This document shows positions 32,002-40,681 of a stretch of 64,000 nucleotides of DNA, piece by piece. The stretch's first letter is position 1; every line of letters starts with the position of its first letter. The position numbers were made by a program, and so were the translations under genes. The DNA is taken from contig JACKAW010000002.1 in the NCBI GenBank assembly GCA_020634885.1, positions 124,001 through 188,000 of the forward strand, given 5' to 3'. Origin of the DNA: Anaerolineales bacterium. GTDB lineage: Bacteria; Chloroflexota; Anaerolineae; Anaerolineales; Villigracilaceae. The notes under the pieces were generated by a model, which did no database searches, had not been told where the DNA came from, and saw only the letters and a list, made by a program, of their open reading frames with translations.

Positions 32002-32996
32002 GAGATATTGCCCTTTCCCTCAGCCTTGCCGGGCTGGCTTTTGTTATGACCGCGATCTGGGGAAGCCCGATGCTGCGTATCTTGCGCCATTTTAGGCTTG
32101 GCAAGATCATCCGCATTGAACAGCCGGAGGGACACCGCACAAAAATGGGCATCCCCACCATGGGCGGCATTATGTTCATTCTGCCCGTGCTTTTGTTGAG
32201 TGGCTTGCTCAATGGTGTGGCATTGATCGGTGTAGCCGCCAGCGGAGTGGGGCGTTCGGTTATTTTGCCCATGTTGGTCATGGTGGTGTTTGCCATCCTT
32301 GGCGCGGTGGACGATTGGGAGGGAATTCACGGCAGGCGCAAAGGCAAGGGGATGCGAGCGCGTACCAAGTTTGCTGTGCAGGTGGTTCTGGCTCTGGTCA
32401 CCGCTTATGTATTGAAATACGTCATTGACGCGCCGGATATGTACCTGCCAGGACTTTTCTTTGAAGTAGAGATCGGCTGGGTCTATGTTCCCATTGCCGC
32501 TTTCATCATTGTGGCTGAATCCAACGCGGTGAACTTTACCGATGGCTTGGACGGGCTGGCAGGTCTCATTGCCGCCACTGCCATTGCCGCTTTTGGTGGC
32601 ATTGCATTAATGCAGGAACAGGTTTACCTCGCCCGCTTCTGTTTTATTTTGGTCGGTGCGCTGTTTGGATATTTATGGTTCAACGTTCACCCTGCCCAGT
32701 TGATCATGGGCGATACCGGTTCAATGGCGCTGGGGTCGGTGCTGGCTGTCATTGCATTGATGACCGGTCAGTGGCCCATGTTGTTGATCATTGGCATTAT
32801 TCCACTGGCAGAAATGCTCAGCGTTGTCATTCAGGTCGTGTATTTCCGCCTGACCGGTGGGAAACGCTTTTTCAAAATGACCCCCATTCACCATCACTTT
32901 GAATTGGTGGGTTGGAGTGAAACCCAGATCGTGCAGCGGTTCTGGCTCATTGGGCTGATGGCGGCGCTGGTTGGAATCGGCTTGTCGCAGATGTAA
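31998..32996 (+). CDS. mraY: Phospho-MurNAc-pentapeptide translocase MraY
   Basis: A 332-residue polytopic membrane enzyme of the polyprenyl-phosphate transferase family. Signatures: TKMGIPTMGGIMF (about 49-61), VDDWEG with the catalytic Asp pair region, NFTDGLDGLAG, and MTPIHHHFE near the C-terminus. It transfers phospho-MurNAc-pentapeptide to undecaprenyl phosphate, giving lipid I. The start codon is GTG at 31998, within a GTGA overlap with the murF stop. Confidence 0.97.
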   Translation: MRDIALSLSLAGLAFVMTAIWGSPMLRILRHFRLGKIIRIEQPEGHRTKMGIPTMGGIMFILPVLLLSGLLNGVALIGVAASGVGRSVILPMLVMVVFAILGAVDDWEGIHGRRKGKGMRARTKFAVQVVLALVTAYVLKYVIDAPDMYLPGLFFEVEIGWVYVPIAAFIIVAESNAVNFTDGLDGLAGLIAATAIAAFGGIALMQEQVYLARFCFILVGALFGYLWFNVHPAQLIMGDTGSMALGSVLAVIALMTGQWPMLLIIGIIPLAEMLSVVIQVVYFRLTGGKRFFKMTPIHHHFELVGWSETQIVQRFWLIGLMAALVGIGLSQM

Positions 32997-33001
32997 GAAT
33001 T

Positions 33002-34423
33002 ATGAAAAACTGGAATAACAAACACGTTCTCATTCTTGGAGCCGCCAGGCAGGGACTCGCCCTCGCTCGCTGGCTTGCCCGTCACGGCGCCAACGTGACC
33101 TTGAATGATTCGCGCCGCGAAGAAGACCTTGTCGCTGCAAAGCAATCACTTGCGGATGTGAACGTAGCGTGGGCTGTAGGCGGGCATCCGCTTGAGTTGT
33201 TGGATAATTCCGAAGTGCTTTGCCTCTCTGGCGGCGTGCCATTAACCCTTCCCATTGTGGAAGAAGCCGTCAAACGCGGCATTCCATTGACAAACGACTC
33301 GCAAATTTTCATGGAAGTTGTTCCGTGCAAAACCATTGGCATTACCGGCTCGGCGGGCAAGACAACGACCACTACGCTGGTGGGTGAGATGGCGAAGAAA
33401 CACATGCAGAATGCAGAAGGCAGAATGAGGAACGTGTCTGCTCTCCACCGCCTGCCTTCTGCCTTTATTGGCGGCAACATCGGCGACCCATTAATCAATT
33501 ATGTAGACGATATGACCGTCAATGACCTTGCCGTGCTGGAACTGTCGTCTTTTCAACTCGAGCAAATGACCATCTCCCCGAGCATCGCGGCGATTCTTAA
33601 TATCACGCCCAATCACCTAGACCGCCACGGCACGATGGAAGCATACACCACTGCCAAGGCACATATTTTGGATTTTCAAACCGATAAAGATACTGCCATT
33701 CTTGGGCGTGACGATAAAGGCGCGTGGAATTTGCGAAGCCGTGCCAAAGGAAATTTGCTTACCTTCAGCCTGCAAGAATTGGAAGATGGTTTGAACGGCA
33801 CATATTTTTCGCATGATGGTCTTTTGAGCCTGCGGGATGGTTTTGCCTATGTGCCTTTGATGCTGCGAGAGAAAGTTGAATTGCGCGGCGATCATAATAT
33901 TGCCAATGTGCTTGCCGCCTTTGCCATTGGACACGCGGCGGGCTTCAAACTGGACGATATGCTCGAAGCCGTGGAGGAATTTCGCGGCGTGCCGCACCGT
34001 TTGGAACTCGTGCGTGAGTTGAATGGTGTGCGCTGGTACAACGACTCGATTGCCACCGCGCCAGAACGAGCGGCGGCGGCTATCCATGCTTTTAGTGAGC
34101 CAATTGTGCTGATGCTTGGCGGACGCGATAAAAATCTTCCGTGGGGCGATCTTGCCAAACTGATTCACCAGCGCGTAGATCATGTGGTGGTCTTCGGTGA
34201 GGCGGGGGAGATGATTCAGAAAACCGTGGCAAGCCTCGGCGGAGAAAGAAGCGTGGACGTTCGCAGGGCGCAGACTCTCAAGGAGGCAGTCACACTTGCG
34301 GCGGAAGTTGCATCCGCTGGGGATGTTGTCCTGTTATCGCCAGGCGGTACGAGTTTTGATGAGTTCAAAGATTTTGCAGAGAGAGGAGAATCTTTTAGAA
34401 AATGGGTGTTGGACCTTTCGTAG
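33002..34423 (+). CDS. murD: UDP-MurNAc-L-Ala:D-Glu ligase MurD
   Basis: A 473-residue Mur ligase with Walker-like loop GITGSAGKTTTTTLVGEM (about 114-131), LELSSFQLE, NITPNHLDRH and the C-terminal APGGTSFDEF-type motif (SPGGTSFDEF). It adds D-glutamate to UDP-MurNAc-L-Ala. Between the ATP loop and GGNIGDPL the protein has about 17 extra residues (roughly 137-153) encoded by a palindromic repeat at 33413-33462; the frame is preserved. The 3' end overlaps ftsW by 22 nt. Despite the insertion all key motifs are present, so activity is expected. Confidence 0.95.
   Translation: MKNWNNKHVLILGAARQGLALARWLARHGANVTLNDSRREEDLVAAKQSLADVNVAWAVGGHPLELLDNSEVLCLSGGVPLTLPIVEEAVKRGIPLTNDSQIFMEVVPCKTIGITGSAGKTTTTTLVGEMAKKHMQNAEGRMRNVSALHRLPSAFIGGNIGDPLINYVDDMTVNDLAVLELSSFQLEQMTISPSIAAILNITPNHLDRHGTMEAYTTAKAHILDFQTDKDTAILGRDDKGAWNLRSRAKGNLLTFSLQELEDGLNGTYFSHDGLLSLRDGFAYVPLMLREKVELRGDHNIANVLAAFAIGHAAGFKLDDMLEAVEEFRGVPHRLELVRELNGVRWYNDSIATAPERAAAAIHAFSEPIVLMLGGRDKNLPWGDLAKLIHQRVDHVVVFGEAGEMIQKTVASLGGERSVDVRRAQTLKEAVTLAAEVASAGDVVLLSPGGTSFDEFKDFAERGESFRKWVLDLS
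33413..33462. repeat. Palindromic repeat inserted in frame within murD
   Basis: GCAGAAGGCAG (33413-33423) and CTGCCTTCTGC (33452-33462) are perfect 11-bp inverted arms separated by 28 bp. The surrounding words (GCAGAATG, CAGAATGAGG) resemble non-coding filler elsewhere in the window (7129-7163). It lies exactly where MurD homologues have a short loop. Confidence 0.65.
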
Positions 34424-35646
34424 AAAAAACCGTGCCGCAAACACCGGCTTCGCGCCTGGCTCGCAGCATTGATATGCCCCTGCTTGTGATCGTGGTGGCA
34501 TTGGTTGTGTTTGGGTTGGTTATGTTGTACTCCGCTTCGTGGGATTTCTCCCGTGCGGCATTCGATGACCCAATGTACATGTTCAACCGCCAGGTGATGT
34601 GGCTGGGGATCGGCATTGTTGCGGCGGTGGCTCTGGCTTTTCTTGATTATCATCACTGGCGGCGTTTGATCGTTCCGGCAATGGCGTTCACGATCGCCAC
34701 GTTGTTCATTGTGTTGTTGATGAGTGAACTTCGTTTCAATGCCCGCCGCACGATCTTTAATGGTTCGATCCAACCGTCTGAATTGGCGAAACTGATTTCA
34801 ATTCTTTATATTGCTGTGTGGCTGTATGCCAAACGCGATATGTTAAAAGATGTCACTTTTGGGTTGATCCCGCTGGGTGTCATCCTTGGTTTTGTGGGCG
34901 GTCTCATTTACCAACAACCAGACCTTAGCGCCGCCGCCACCGTGCTTATGCTGGGCGGGCTGCTTTTCTTCCTCGCAGGCGGCGACCTGAAACAGATCAG
35001 CGGCTTGCTGGTGATCGCGGGCGTGGTGGCTTGGCTGGTGATCTCGGTCAGCCTCACAGGGCAGCAGCGAATGTCTGATTTTCTTGCAGGCATCAAAGAT
35101 CCGCTACAGGCTTCGTACCATGTGCGCCGCTCGTTTGAAGCGGTGGTGAATGGCGGCTGGTTTGGCGTGGGTATTGGCAACTCGCTCACCAAAGTGACCG
35201 GTTTACCCGTACCGCCCACCGATAGCATTTACGCCGTTGTGATCGAAGAACTTGGCTGGTTCGGCGGAGTAGGGCTTATTGTTTTGTTTGGCGCGCTCGT
35301 CTGGCGCGGGCTGGTTATCGCTCGCCGCGCACCAGATATGCTTGGTACACTTATTGCTTCGGGTTTGGTCATTTGGATCGGCATCGAAGCTTTGATCAAC
35401 ATGGCTGTGATGGTGGGGTTGCTGCCTTTTGCAGGGAACGCATTGCCCTTTGTAAGTTCGGGCGGCTCAAACCTTGTTACTACGTTGGCGGCGTTGGGCA
35501 TTCTTTTCAACATTTCCCGTCAGGGAAACGCCACAAATGTTTCAGATGATGAATGGAGGTCTTTCGGTGCGGTTGCTAATTTGCGCTGGGGGAACGGGCG
35601 GCGGGGTATACCCCGCACTGTCCGTTTACGAAGTGCTAAAGAGTAA
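34402..35646 (+). CDS. ftsW: Lipid II polymerase / divisome protein FtsW
   Basis: A 414-residue SEDS-family membrane protein with about ten helices. Landmarks are LVMLYSASWDFS near the first helix, NGSIQPSELAKL in the middle and NMAVMVGLLPFAGNALPFVSSGGSNL near the C-terminus, all typical of FtsW/RodA. It polymerises glycan strands with FtsI at the septum. ATG at 34402 lies inside the murD 3' end (22-nt overlap). The 3' end overlaps murG by 80 nt. The position in the dcw cluster favours FtsW over RodA. Confidence 0.95.
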   Translation: MGVGPFVEKTVPQTPASRLARSIDMPLLVIVVALVVFGLVMLYSASWDFSRAAFDDPMYMFNRQVMWLGIGIVAAVALAFLDYHHWRRLIVPAMAFTIATLFIVLLMSELRFNARRTIFNGSIQPSELAKLISILYIAVWLYAKRDMLKDVTFGLIPLGVILGFVGGLIYQQPDLSAAATVLMLGGLLFFLAGGDLKQISGLLVIAGVVAWLVISVSLTGQQRMSDFLAGIKDPLQASYHVRRSFEAVVNGGWFGVGIGNSLTKVTGLPVPPTDSIYAVVIEELGWFGGVGLIVLFGALVWRGLVIARRAPDMLGTLIASGLVIWIGIEALINMAVMVGLLPFAGNALPFVSSGGSNLVTTLAALGILFNISRQGNATNVSDDEWRSFGAVANLRWGNGRRGIPRTVRLRSAKE

Positions 35647-36664
35647 GTACCCTAACGCTGAAACCCTGTGGGTTGGCGGCGAAGGCGGCATGGAAGAAGA
35701 CCTCGTGAAACGCGCAGGCATTCCATTCCGTTCTGTTCCCGCTGCCGGTGTGCATGGCGTGGGGCTGCGTGCCTTGCCGGGCAACCTTGCCAAACTCACG
35801 CGCGGGGTACTCGAATCTCGCCGCATTCTCAAAGACTTCAAACCCGATGTACTCTTCTTTACCGGCGGGTATGTTGCCGCTCCCATGGCGCTTGCCGGGC
35901 GCGACCTTCCCATCGTTTTGTATGTGCCGGATATTGAACCTGGGCTTGCGCTCAAGTTCCTGTCCTATTTTGCGGATGTCATCACTGTGACCGCGCCGGA
36001 CTCAAAAAAATATTTCTCACACCCCGAGCGCATCATCCACACCGGCTACCCGCTTCGTTCTGGACTTTTGAACTGGTCCCGCGAAAAAGCCGTTACTCAC
36101 TTTGGGCTGGATGCTTCACTTCCCACCCTACTCGTCACCGGCGGAAGCAAAGGTGCGCGCTCCATCAACATGGCGGTTACCGGGCAACTCAACGATTTGC
36201 TTGAAATGGCGCAGATCATCCACCTGACCGGCACGTTGGATATCGAAACCGTGCAAGCCGCCGCAGAAAAATTACCCGCCGAAAAGAAAAGCCGGTATCA
36301 TGTAATGCCATACCTGCACGAAATGGGCGCCGCCCTCGCCGCCGCAGACCTGGTCGTCTCGCGTGCGGGCGCATCGTCCATTGGTGAGTATCCTTTCTTT
36401 GGGCTGCCCGCGGTGCTCACTCCGTATCCATACGCCTGGCGCTATCAAAAAGTAAATGCAGATTACCTTGCCGAGCGCAACGCGGCGGTGATCCTGCCAG
36501 ACGAATTGCTTCAGGATACACTTTCAACCGTTATCAAGGACCTTCTTTCAAATGGGAACAAACAGGACGCAATGAAGACTGCAATGAAAAACCTTGCCCA
36601 GCCCCATGCGGCAGAGGATATTGCCGGTCAGCTTGTGAAACTGGCAGGAGCACAAACCTTATGA
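35567..36664 (+). CDS. murG: MurG-type GlcNAc transferase, divergent active-site loops
   Basis: A 365-residue GT-B glycosyltransferase that should convert lipid I into lipid II. The start is best placed at GTG 35567, with GGAGG at 35555-35559 (7-nt spacing), inside the ftsW 3' end. The first glycine loop reads GGTGGGVYPALSV (8-20): canonical MurG has His where this protein has Gly13. The usual HEQN of the acceptor side is replaced by YVPDIEPG (119-126). The nucleotide-binding half is normal, with VTGGSKGARSIN and RAGASSIGEYPFFGLPAVLTPYP. Context makes MurG the only reasonable assignment, but mechanism or acceptor recognition may differ. Confidence 0.9.
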   Translation: MRLLICAGGTGGGVYPALSVYEVLKSKYPNAETLWVGGEGGMEEDLVKRAGIPFRSVPAAGVHGVGLRALPGNLAKLTRGVLESRRILKDFKPDVLFFTGGYVAAPMALAGRDLPIVLYVPDIEPGLALKFLSYFADVITVTAPDSKKYFSHPERIIHTGYPLRSGLLNWSREKAVTHFGLDASLPTLLVTGGSKGARSINMAVTGQLNDLLEMAQIIHLTGTLDIETVQAAAEKLPAEKKSRYHVMPYLHEMGAALAAADLVVSRAGASSIGEYPFFGLPAVLTPYPYAWRYQKVNADYLAERNAAVILPDELLQDTLSTVIKDLLSNGNKQDAMKTAMKNLAQPHAAEDIAGQLVKLAGAQTL

Positions 36665-37188
36665 TGAGTGTTGTTTACATTTTTTGGATGTACGTTTTTC
36701 TCTTTGCCCTGGTCGGCGCCATGCGCGGGTGGGCAAAAGAATTGATGGTCATCTTCAGCGTAGTCACCTCTTTGGCGGTGAACCTGCTGCTGGAAAAATA
36801 CATCCCCCTCGTGCGAGACCTGGATAAAGCCTCCTCGTCCGTATTTTGGATCCGTGTGCTTATCCTGATCGGACTGGTGTATTTTGGCTATCAAACCGTG
36901 AACATGTCTCGCCTTGCCCCCAAAGCGGCGCGTGAGCAACTGCAAGACTCAATGTTCGGTGCCGTACTCGGCGGCGTGAACGGATACCTCGTGGCAGGCT
37001 CCGTTCTCTATTACAACCATGTAGCCAATTATCCCTACAGCAAGATCATTTCTCCGGCTACAGACCCTGCCATCATTGCCGCCATAGACCGTTTAATGGC
37101 GGTCATGCCTCCGCGCTTTCTGGCAGAACCGCAGATCTATTTTGCAGTCATCATCATTTTGATCTTTATTATTGTGGTGTATATCTAA
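36661..37188 (+). CDS. CvpA-like membrane protein
   Basis: A 175-residue protein with four or five predicted membrane helices (about 3-22, 28-46, 60-80, 95-117 and 155-175). The pattern GAMRGWAKELMVIFSVV followed by a second helix and a Gly-rich third helix resembles the CvpA family of small membrane proteins, but the match is weak. It lies between murG and murC with a 4-nt overlap on its left and a 4-nt gap on its right. That place suggests a role in cell-wall synthesis or division. Not a standard dcw member. Confidence 0.65.
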   Translation: MMSVVYIFWMYVFLFALVGAMRGWAKELMVIFSVVTSLAVNLLLEKYIPLVRDLDKASSSVFWIRVLILIGLVYFGYQTVNMSRLAPKAAREQLQDSMFGAVLGGVNGYLVAGSVLYYNHVANYPYSKIISPATDPAIIAAIDRLMAVMPPRFLAEPQIYFAVIIILIFIIVVYI

Positions 37189-37192
37189 TCAA

Positions 37193-38575
37193 ATGACACA
37201 CGTTCACTTTATCGGCATTGGCGGCTCAGGGCTTTCTGCCATCGCACGCCTGCTCAAAGAAAGCGGATACAAAGTAACCGGTTCCGACCAGTCGCTTTCC
37301 TCCTTCGCCGCCGATTTGCAAAGCATAGGCATTCAGATATTCGTTGGGCATCATCCTCGCAACATCTCCGGCGCCGAGTTGGTCATTCGCTCCTCTGCCA
37401 TCAAAGATGAAAATCCCGAAGTGAAAGCCGCCTTGCAGGCGAACATCCCCGTTTACAAACGCGCCGATTTTCTCGGCAGCCTGATGGAACAGAAGATCGG
37501 CATTGGCGTTGCCGGTACGCACGGCAAAACCACCACCACCGCCATGATCGCATGGATGCTCTATGAGCTAAACCGCGACCCTTCCTTCATCGTGGGCGGC
37601 ACCTTGAACAACATGCAAGTCAACGCCCGTGCAGGCAAAGGCGAAACCTTCGTCATCGAAGCGGATGAATACGACCGCATGTTCCTCGGGCTTAAACCGC
37701 ACATTGCCGTGGTTACCAACCTCGAACACGATCACCCCGACTGCTTCCCCACCTTCAACGATATGTACTCCGCCTTTGAAGGCTATGTGGATTTGCTTCC
37801 CCCTGATGGCACCCTCATCGTCTGCTCGGATGATGAAGGCGCTGTAACATTGATTCCCGCCGCCCGCCGCAAGGGACTGAGCGTGGTCTCCTACTCGATT
37901 CAAGGTGAAATGACCATCAACAGCCCGCAATGGATGCAGGCACGCACCATGAAACCAAACGCCAATGGCGGCTACGATTTCACATTCGCCACCAATATGG
38001 GCATGGGTTCAGACCTGGTGAACGTTTCTCTCCAGGTTCCGGGCGAACACAATGTTCGCAATGCGCTGGCGGCATTATCCGTTGCCTCTGTGCTGGGTTT
38101 ACCCTTGCAAGAAGCGGCAACTGCATTGGGACAATTCACTGGCACGGGGCGGCGCTTCGATGTGCGCGGCGAATCAAATGGCGTTTTACTTGTGGATGAT
38201 TACGCCCATCACCCCACCGAGATCCGCGCCACCTTGGCAGGGGCAAGGGCGCGCTACCCCAGCCGCCGCATTTGGGCAGTTTGGCAGCCGCATACCTACT
38301 CGCGCACCCAAACCCTGCAATACGAATTCTCGCAGGCGTTCAAAGATGCCGATAAAGTTCTCGTAACAGAAATTTACGCCTCACGCGAACCCAAACAGGA
38401 TTTCTCCTCGGCAGAAGTTGTCAGTTCCATGCCGCATTCATCGGCGCTGTATAGCGGCTCGGTGTCTGAAACGAAAAATTACCTGCGCGACCATGTCCGC
38501 GCGGGTGATGTGGTGATCGTCCTCTCTGCGGGCGATGCCGACCGCATCACCGCCGACTTGTTGAAGGAACTCTAA
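37193..38575 (+). CDS. murC: UDP-MurNAc:L-Ala ligase MurC
   Basis: A 460-residue Mur ligase. The opening HVHFIGIGGSGLSAIARLL is the UDP-binding Rossmann motif, GVAGTHGKTTTTAM the ATP loop (about 106-119), and EADEYDRMFL and DDYAHHPTEI are MurC signatures. It attaches L-alanine to UDP-MurNAc. ATG at 37193 is chosen over an in-frame codon at 37172, because the former directly precedes the conserved MTHVHFIGIGG and lies after the upstream stop codon. Confidence 0.97.
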   Translation: MTHVHFIGIGGSGLSAIARLLKESGYKVTGSDQSLSSFAADLQSIGIQIFVGHHPRNISGAELVIRSSAIKDENPEVKAALQANIPVYKRADFLGSLMEQKIGIGVAGTHGKTTTTAMIAWMLYELNRDPSFIVGGTLNNMQVNARAGKGETFVIEADEYDRMFLGLKPHIAVVTNLEHDHPDCFPTFNDMYSAFEGYVDLLPPDGTLIVCSDDEGAVTLIPAARRKGLSVVSYSIQGEMTINSPQWMQARTMKPNANGGYDFTFATNMGMGSDLVNVSLQVPGEHNVRNALAALSVASVLGLPLQEAATALGQFTGTGRRFDVRGESNGVLLVDDYAHHPTEIRATLAGARARYPSRRIWAVWQPHTYSRTQTLQYEFSQAFKDADKVLVTEIYASREPKQDFSSAEVVSSMPHSSALYSGSVSETKNYLRDHVRAGDVVIVLSAGDADRITADLLKEL

Positions 38576-38587
38576 GCAGGAATGGTT

Positions 38588-39505
38588 ATGGCAAAAGCCG
38601 CCCTTGTTGTTGATGTGCTGCGCCAAAGATTTGGCGATGCCGTGCAAACGAATATTGCACTGGCTCCCTACACATCCGCGCGCATTGGCGGACCGGCAGA
38701 TGTGCTGCTCACGGTCAAATCTGCCGATGAACTGGCAGACGCCATGCAATTGATCTGGCAGCAGGAGCTTCCGTATTACATCCTCGGCGGCGGCTCGAAT
38801 GTGTTGGTGAGTGATGAAGGCTTTCGTGGCGTGGTGGTTTTAGATCGGGCGAAGGAAACAGTCTTTGAGATGGGTGACCAGCCCACCGTCTGGTGTGAGG
38901 CGGGGGTTGTCATCGCAAACCTTGCCAAACGCTGCGCCTCAAAAGGATTAGCCGGACTCGAGTGGTCAGCCACAGTCCCCGGTACGGTTGGCGGCGCGGT
39001 CTACGGAAATGCAGGCGCGTTCGGCGGTGAAATGAACGACAGCCTCCTCTGGGCAGATGTGCTTACGCAGCACGGACGTGAAAAACTCACACTCGACCAG
39101 ATGGGCTACGGCTATCGCACCAGTGTGCTGAAGCGCGGCGAAATAAAAGGGATTGTATTAAGTGCGTTGTTGAAGTTAAAAAACTCTTCAAAGGAAGAGG
39201 TGTCTGTTAAAATCGAGCAATTCAGCGAACGCCGAAAAGCCACGCAGCCGCCAGGTGCAAGCATGGGTTCGATGTTCAAAAACCCCGAAGGCGATTACGC
39301 CGGACGTTTGATCGAAGCGGCGGGCTTGAAGGGGATGCGCATCGGCAGCGCTGAGATCAGCTCGGTGCATGGCAATTTTTTCATCAATCACGGTGATACC
39401 AAGGCGGATGATATTCGCGCTTTGATCTCCCTCGTGCAGAAGACTGTGTTTGAAATGTTTAATGTAAAACTTGAATTGGAAGTTGAATTGGTCGGTACCT
39501 GGTAA
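38588..39505 (+). CDS. murB: UDP-N-acetylenolpyruvoylglucosamine reductase MurB
   Basis: A 305-residue FAD enzyme that reduces enolpyruvyl-UDP-GlcNAc to UDP-MurNAc with NADPH. Motifs: YTSARIGGPADVL (about 27-39), LGGGSNVLVSDEGF, GTVGGAVYGNAGAFGGEM and the C-terminal catalytic segment with GSMFKNPEGD and VHGNFFINHG. Two ATGs are possible; the one at 38588 is chosen because AGGAA lies 5 nt before it, while it would abut the ATG at 38582. It is of the short type lacking the Tyr loop extensions of E. coli MurB. Confidence 0.96.
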   Translation: MAKAALVVDVLRQRFGDAVQTNIALAPYTSARIGGPADVLLTVKSADELADAMQLIWQQELPYYILGGGSNVLVSDEGFRGVVVLDRAKETVFEMGDQPTVWCEAGVVIANLAKRCASKGLAGLEWSATVPGTVGGAVYGNAGAFGGEMNDSLLWADVLTQHGREKLTLDQMGYGYRTSVLKRGEIKGIVLSALLKLKNSSKEEVSVKIEQFSERRKATQPPGASMGSMFKNPEGDYAGRLIEAAGLKGMRIGSAEISSVHGNFFINHGDTKADDIRALISLVQKTVFEMFNVKLELEVELVGTW

Positions 39506-39547
39506 ATAGCAATTCCCAACCGCCAATTCCTGATAACGAATAACGAA

Positions 39548-40681
39548 ATGACTACCTCATCCACTCCCCGTAAAATCCGCGTCGCCGTGATCTTTGGCGG
39601 ACGTTCAGGCGAACATGATGTTTCGCTTATGTCTGCGCGCTCGGTGATCTCTGCGCTGGACCCCGAACGATATGAAGTTATTCAACTTGGCATTACGTTG
39701 GATGGCAACTGGCTGACGGGCAGCAATACACTCGAAGCCTTTGAAGCAGGCAATGTTGCAGGGCTGGATCGCGTTCTTCCTCCTACAGACCCTTCTTCAA
39801 ACCAGCGCGTATCTGTACTGCGTGATACAAAAATGGGCGAGAAGTTTGAAACCCTCGCCGCTGTGGATGTTTTCTTCCCCGTCCTGCATGGACCGTTCGG
39901 CGAAGATGGCACCATTCAAGGATTGTTTGAAATGGCAGATGCCGCCTATGTGGGGGCGGGCGTTGCCGGTTCATCTGTCGGCATGGATAAAGGCATCTTC
40001 AAAGACGTGATGCGCGCCAACGGCATTCCGCAGGTTCCATCCATATTGGTTCTGCGCGGCGAGATCGAAAAAGACCTCAACGCTGTTGCCGCAAAAGCCG
40101 AAGCGTTGGGGGCGTACCCGCTCTTTACCAAACCCGCCAACCTCGGCTCTTCGGTGGGCATTAGCAAATGTGTGAACCAATCTGACCTGACCGAAGGCTT
40201 GCTCGAAGCCGCCCGTTATGACCGCCGCATCATCATCGAAGCAGGGGTCAAAGACGTACGCGAGATCGAAGTGAGTGTTTTAGGCAACGAAACCCCCGAA
40301 ACATCCGTCTGCGGCGAAGTTCTGCCGAGCCGCGAGTTCTACTCCTACGAGTCAAAATATGTAGATGGCAGCTCCGGTCTGCTTATTCCTGCACCGTTAC
40401 CCGAAGATGTTGAAAAACAGATCCGCGAATACGCCGTCCGCGCCTATAAAGCCATAGATTGCGCAGGCATGGCGCGCGCCGATTTCTTCGTTGAAAAAGA
40501 AACCAACAAGGTCTACCTGAACGAACTGAATACCCTGCCCGGGTTCACATCCATCAGCATGTACCCAAAACTTTGGAAGGCAAGCGGGCTAAGCTACCCC
40601 CAGCTTGTAGACCGTTTGATCGAACTGGCGCTGGAACGAAAAGCCCAACGCGACCGCACTGAACACCGGAGAGCCGCATGA
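39548..40681 (+). CDS. ddl: D-alanine:D-alanine ligase
   Basis: A 377-residue ATP-grasp ligase with the true Ddl N-terminal motif VIFGGRSGEHDVSLMSA (about 14-30), HGPFGEDGTIQGLFE, TKPANLGSSVGISK for ATP binding, and the metal and substrate region YLNELNTLPGFTSISMYPKL. It makes the D-Ala-D-Ala dipeptide used by MurF. Its stop overlaps the ftsQ start by 4 nt. It is clearly distinct from the stand-alone ATP-grasp gene at 21156. Confidence 0.97.
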   Translation: MTTSSTPRKIRVAVIFGGRSGEHDVSLMSARSVISALDPERYEVIQLGITLDGNWLTGSNTLEAFEAGNVAGLDRVLPPTDPSSNQRVSVLRDTKMGEKFETLAAVDVFFPVLHGPFGEDGTIQGLFEMADAAYVGAGVAGSSVGMDKGIFKDVMRANGIPQVPSILVLRGEIEKDLNAVAAKAEALGAYPLFTKPANLGSSVGISKCVNQSDLTEGLLEAARYDRRIIIEAGVKDVREIEVSVLGNETPETSVCGEVLPSREFYSYESKYVDGSSGLLIPAPLPEDVEKQIREYAVRAYKAIDCAGMARADFFVEKETNKVYLNELNTLPGFTSISMYPKLWKASGLSYPQLVDRLIELALERKAQRDRTEHRRAA

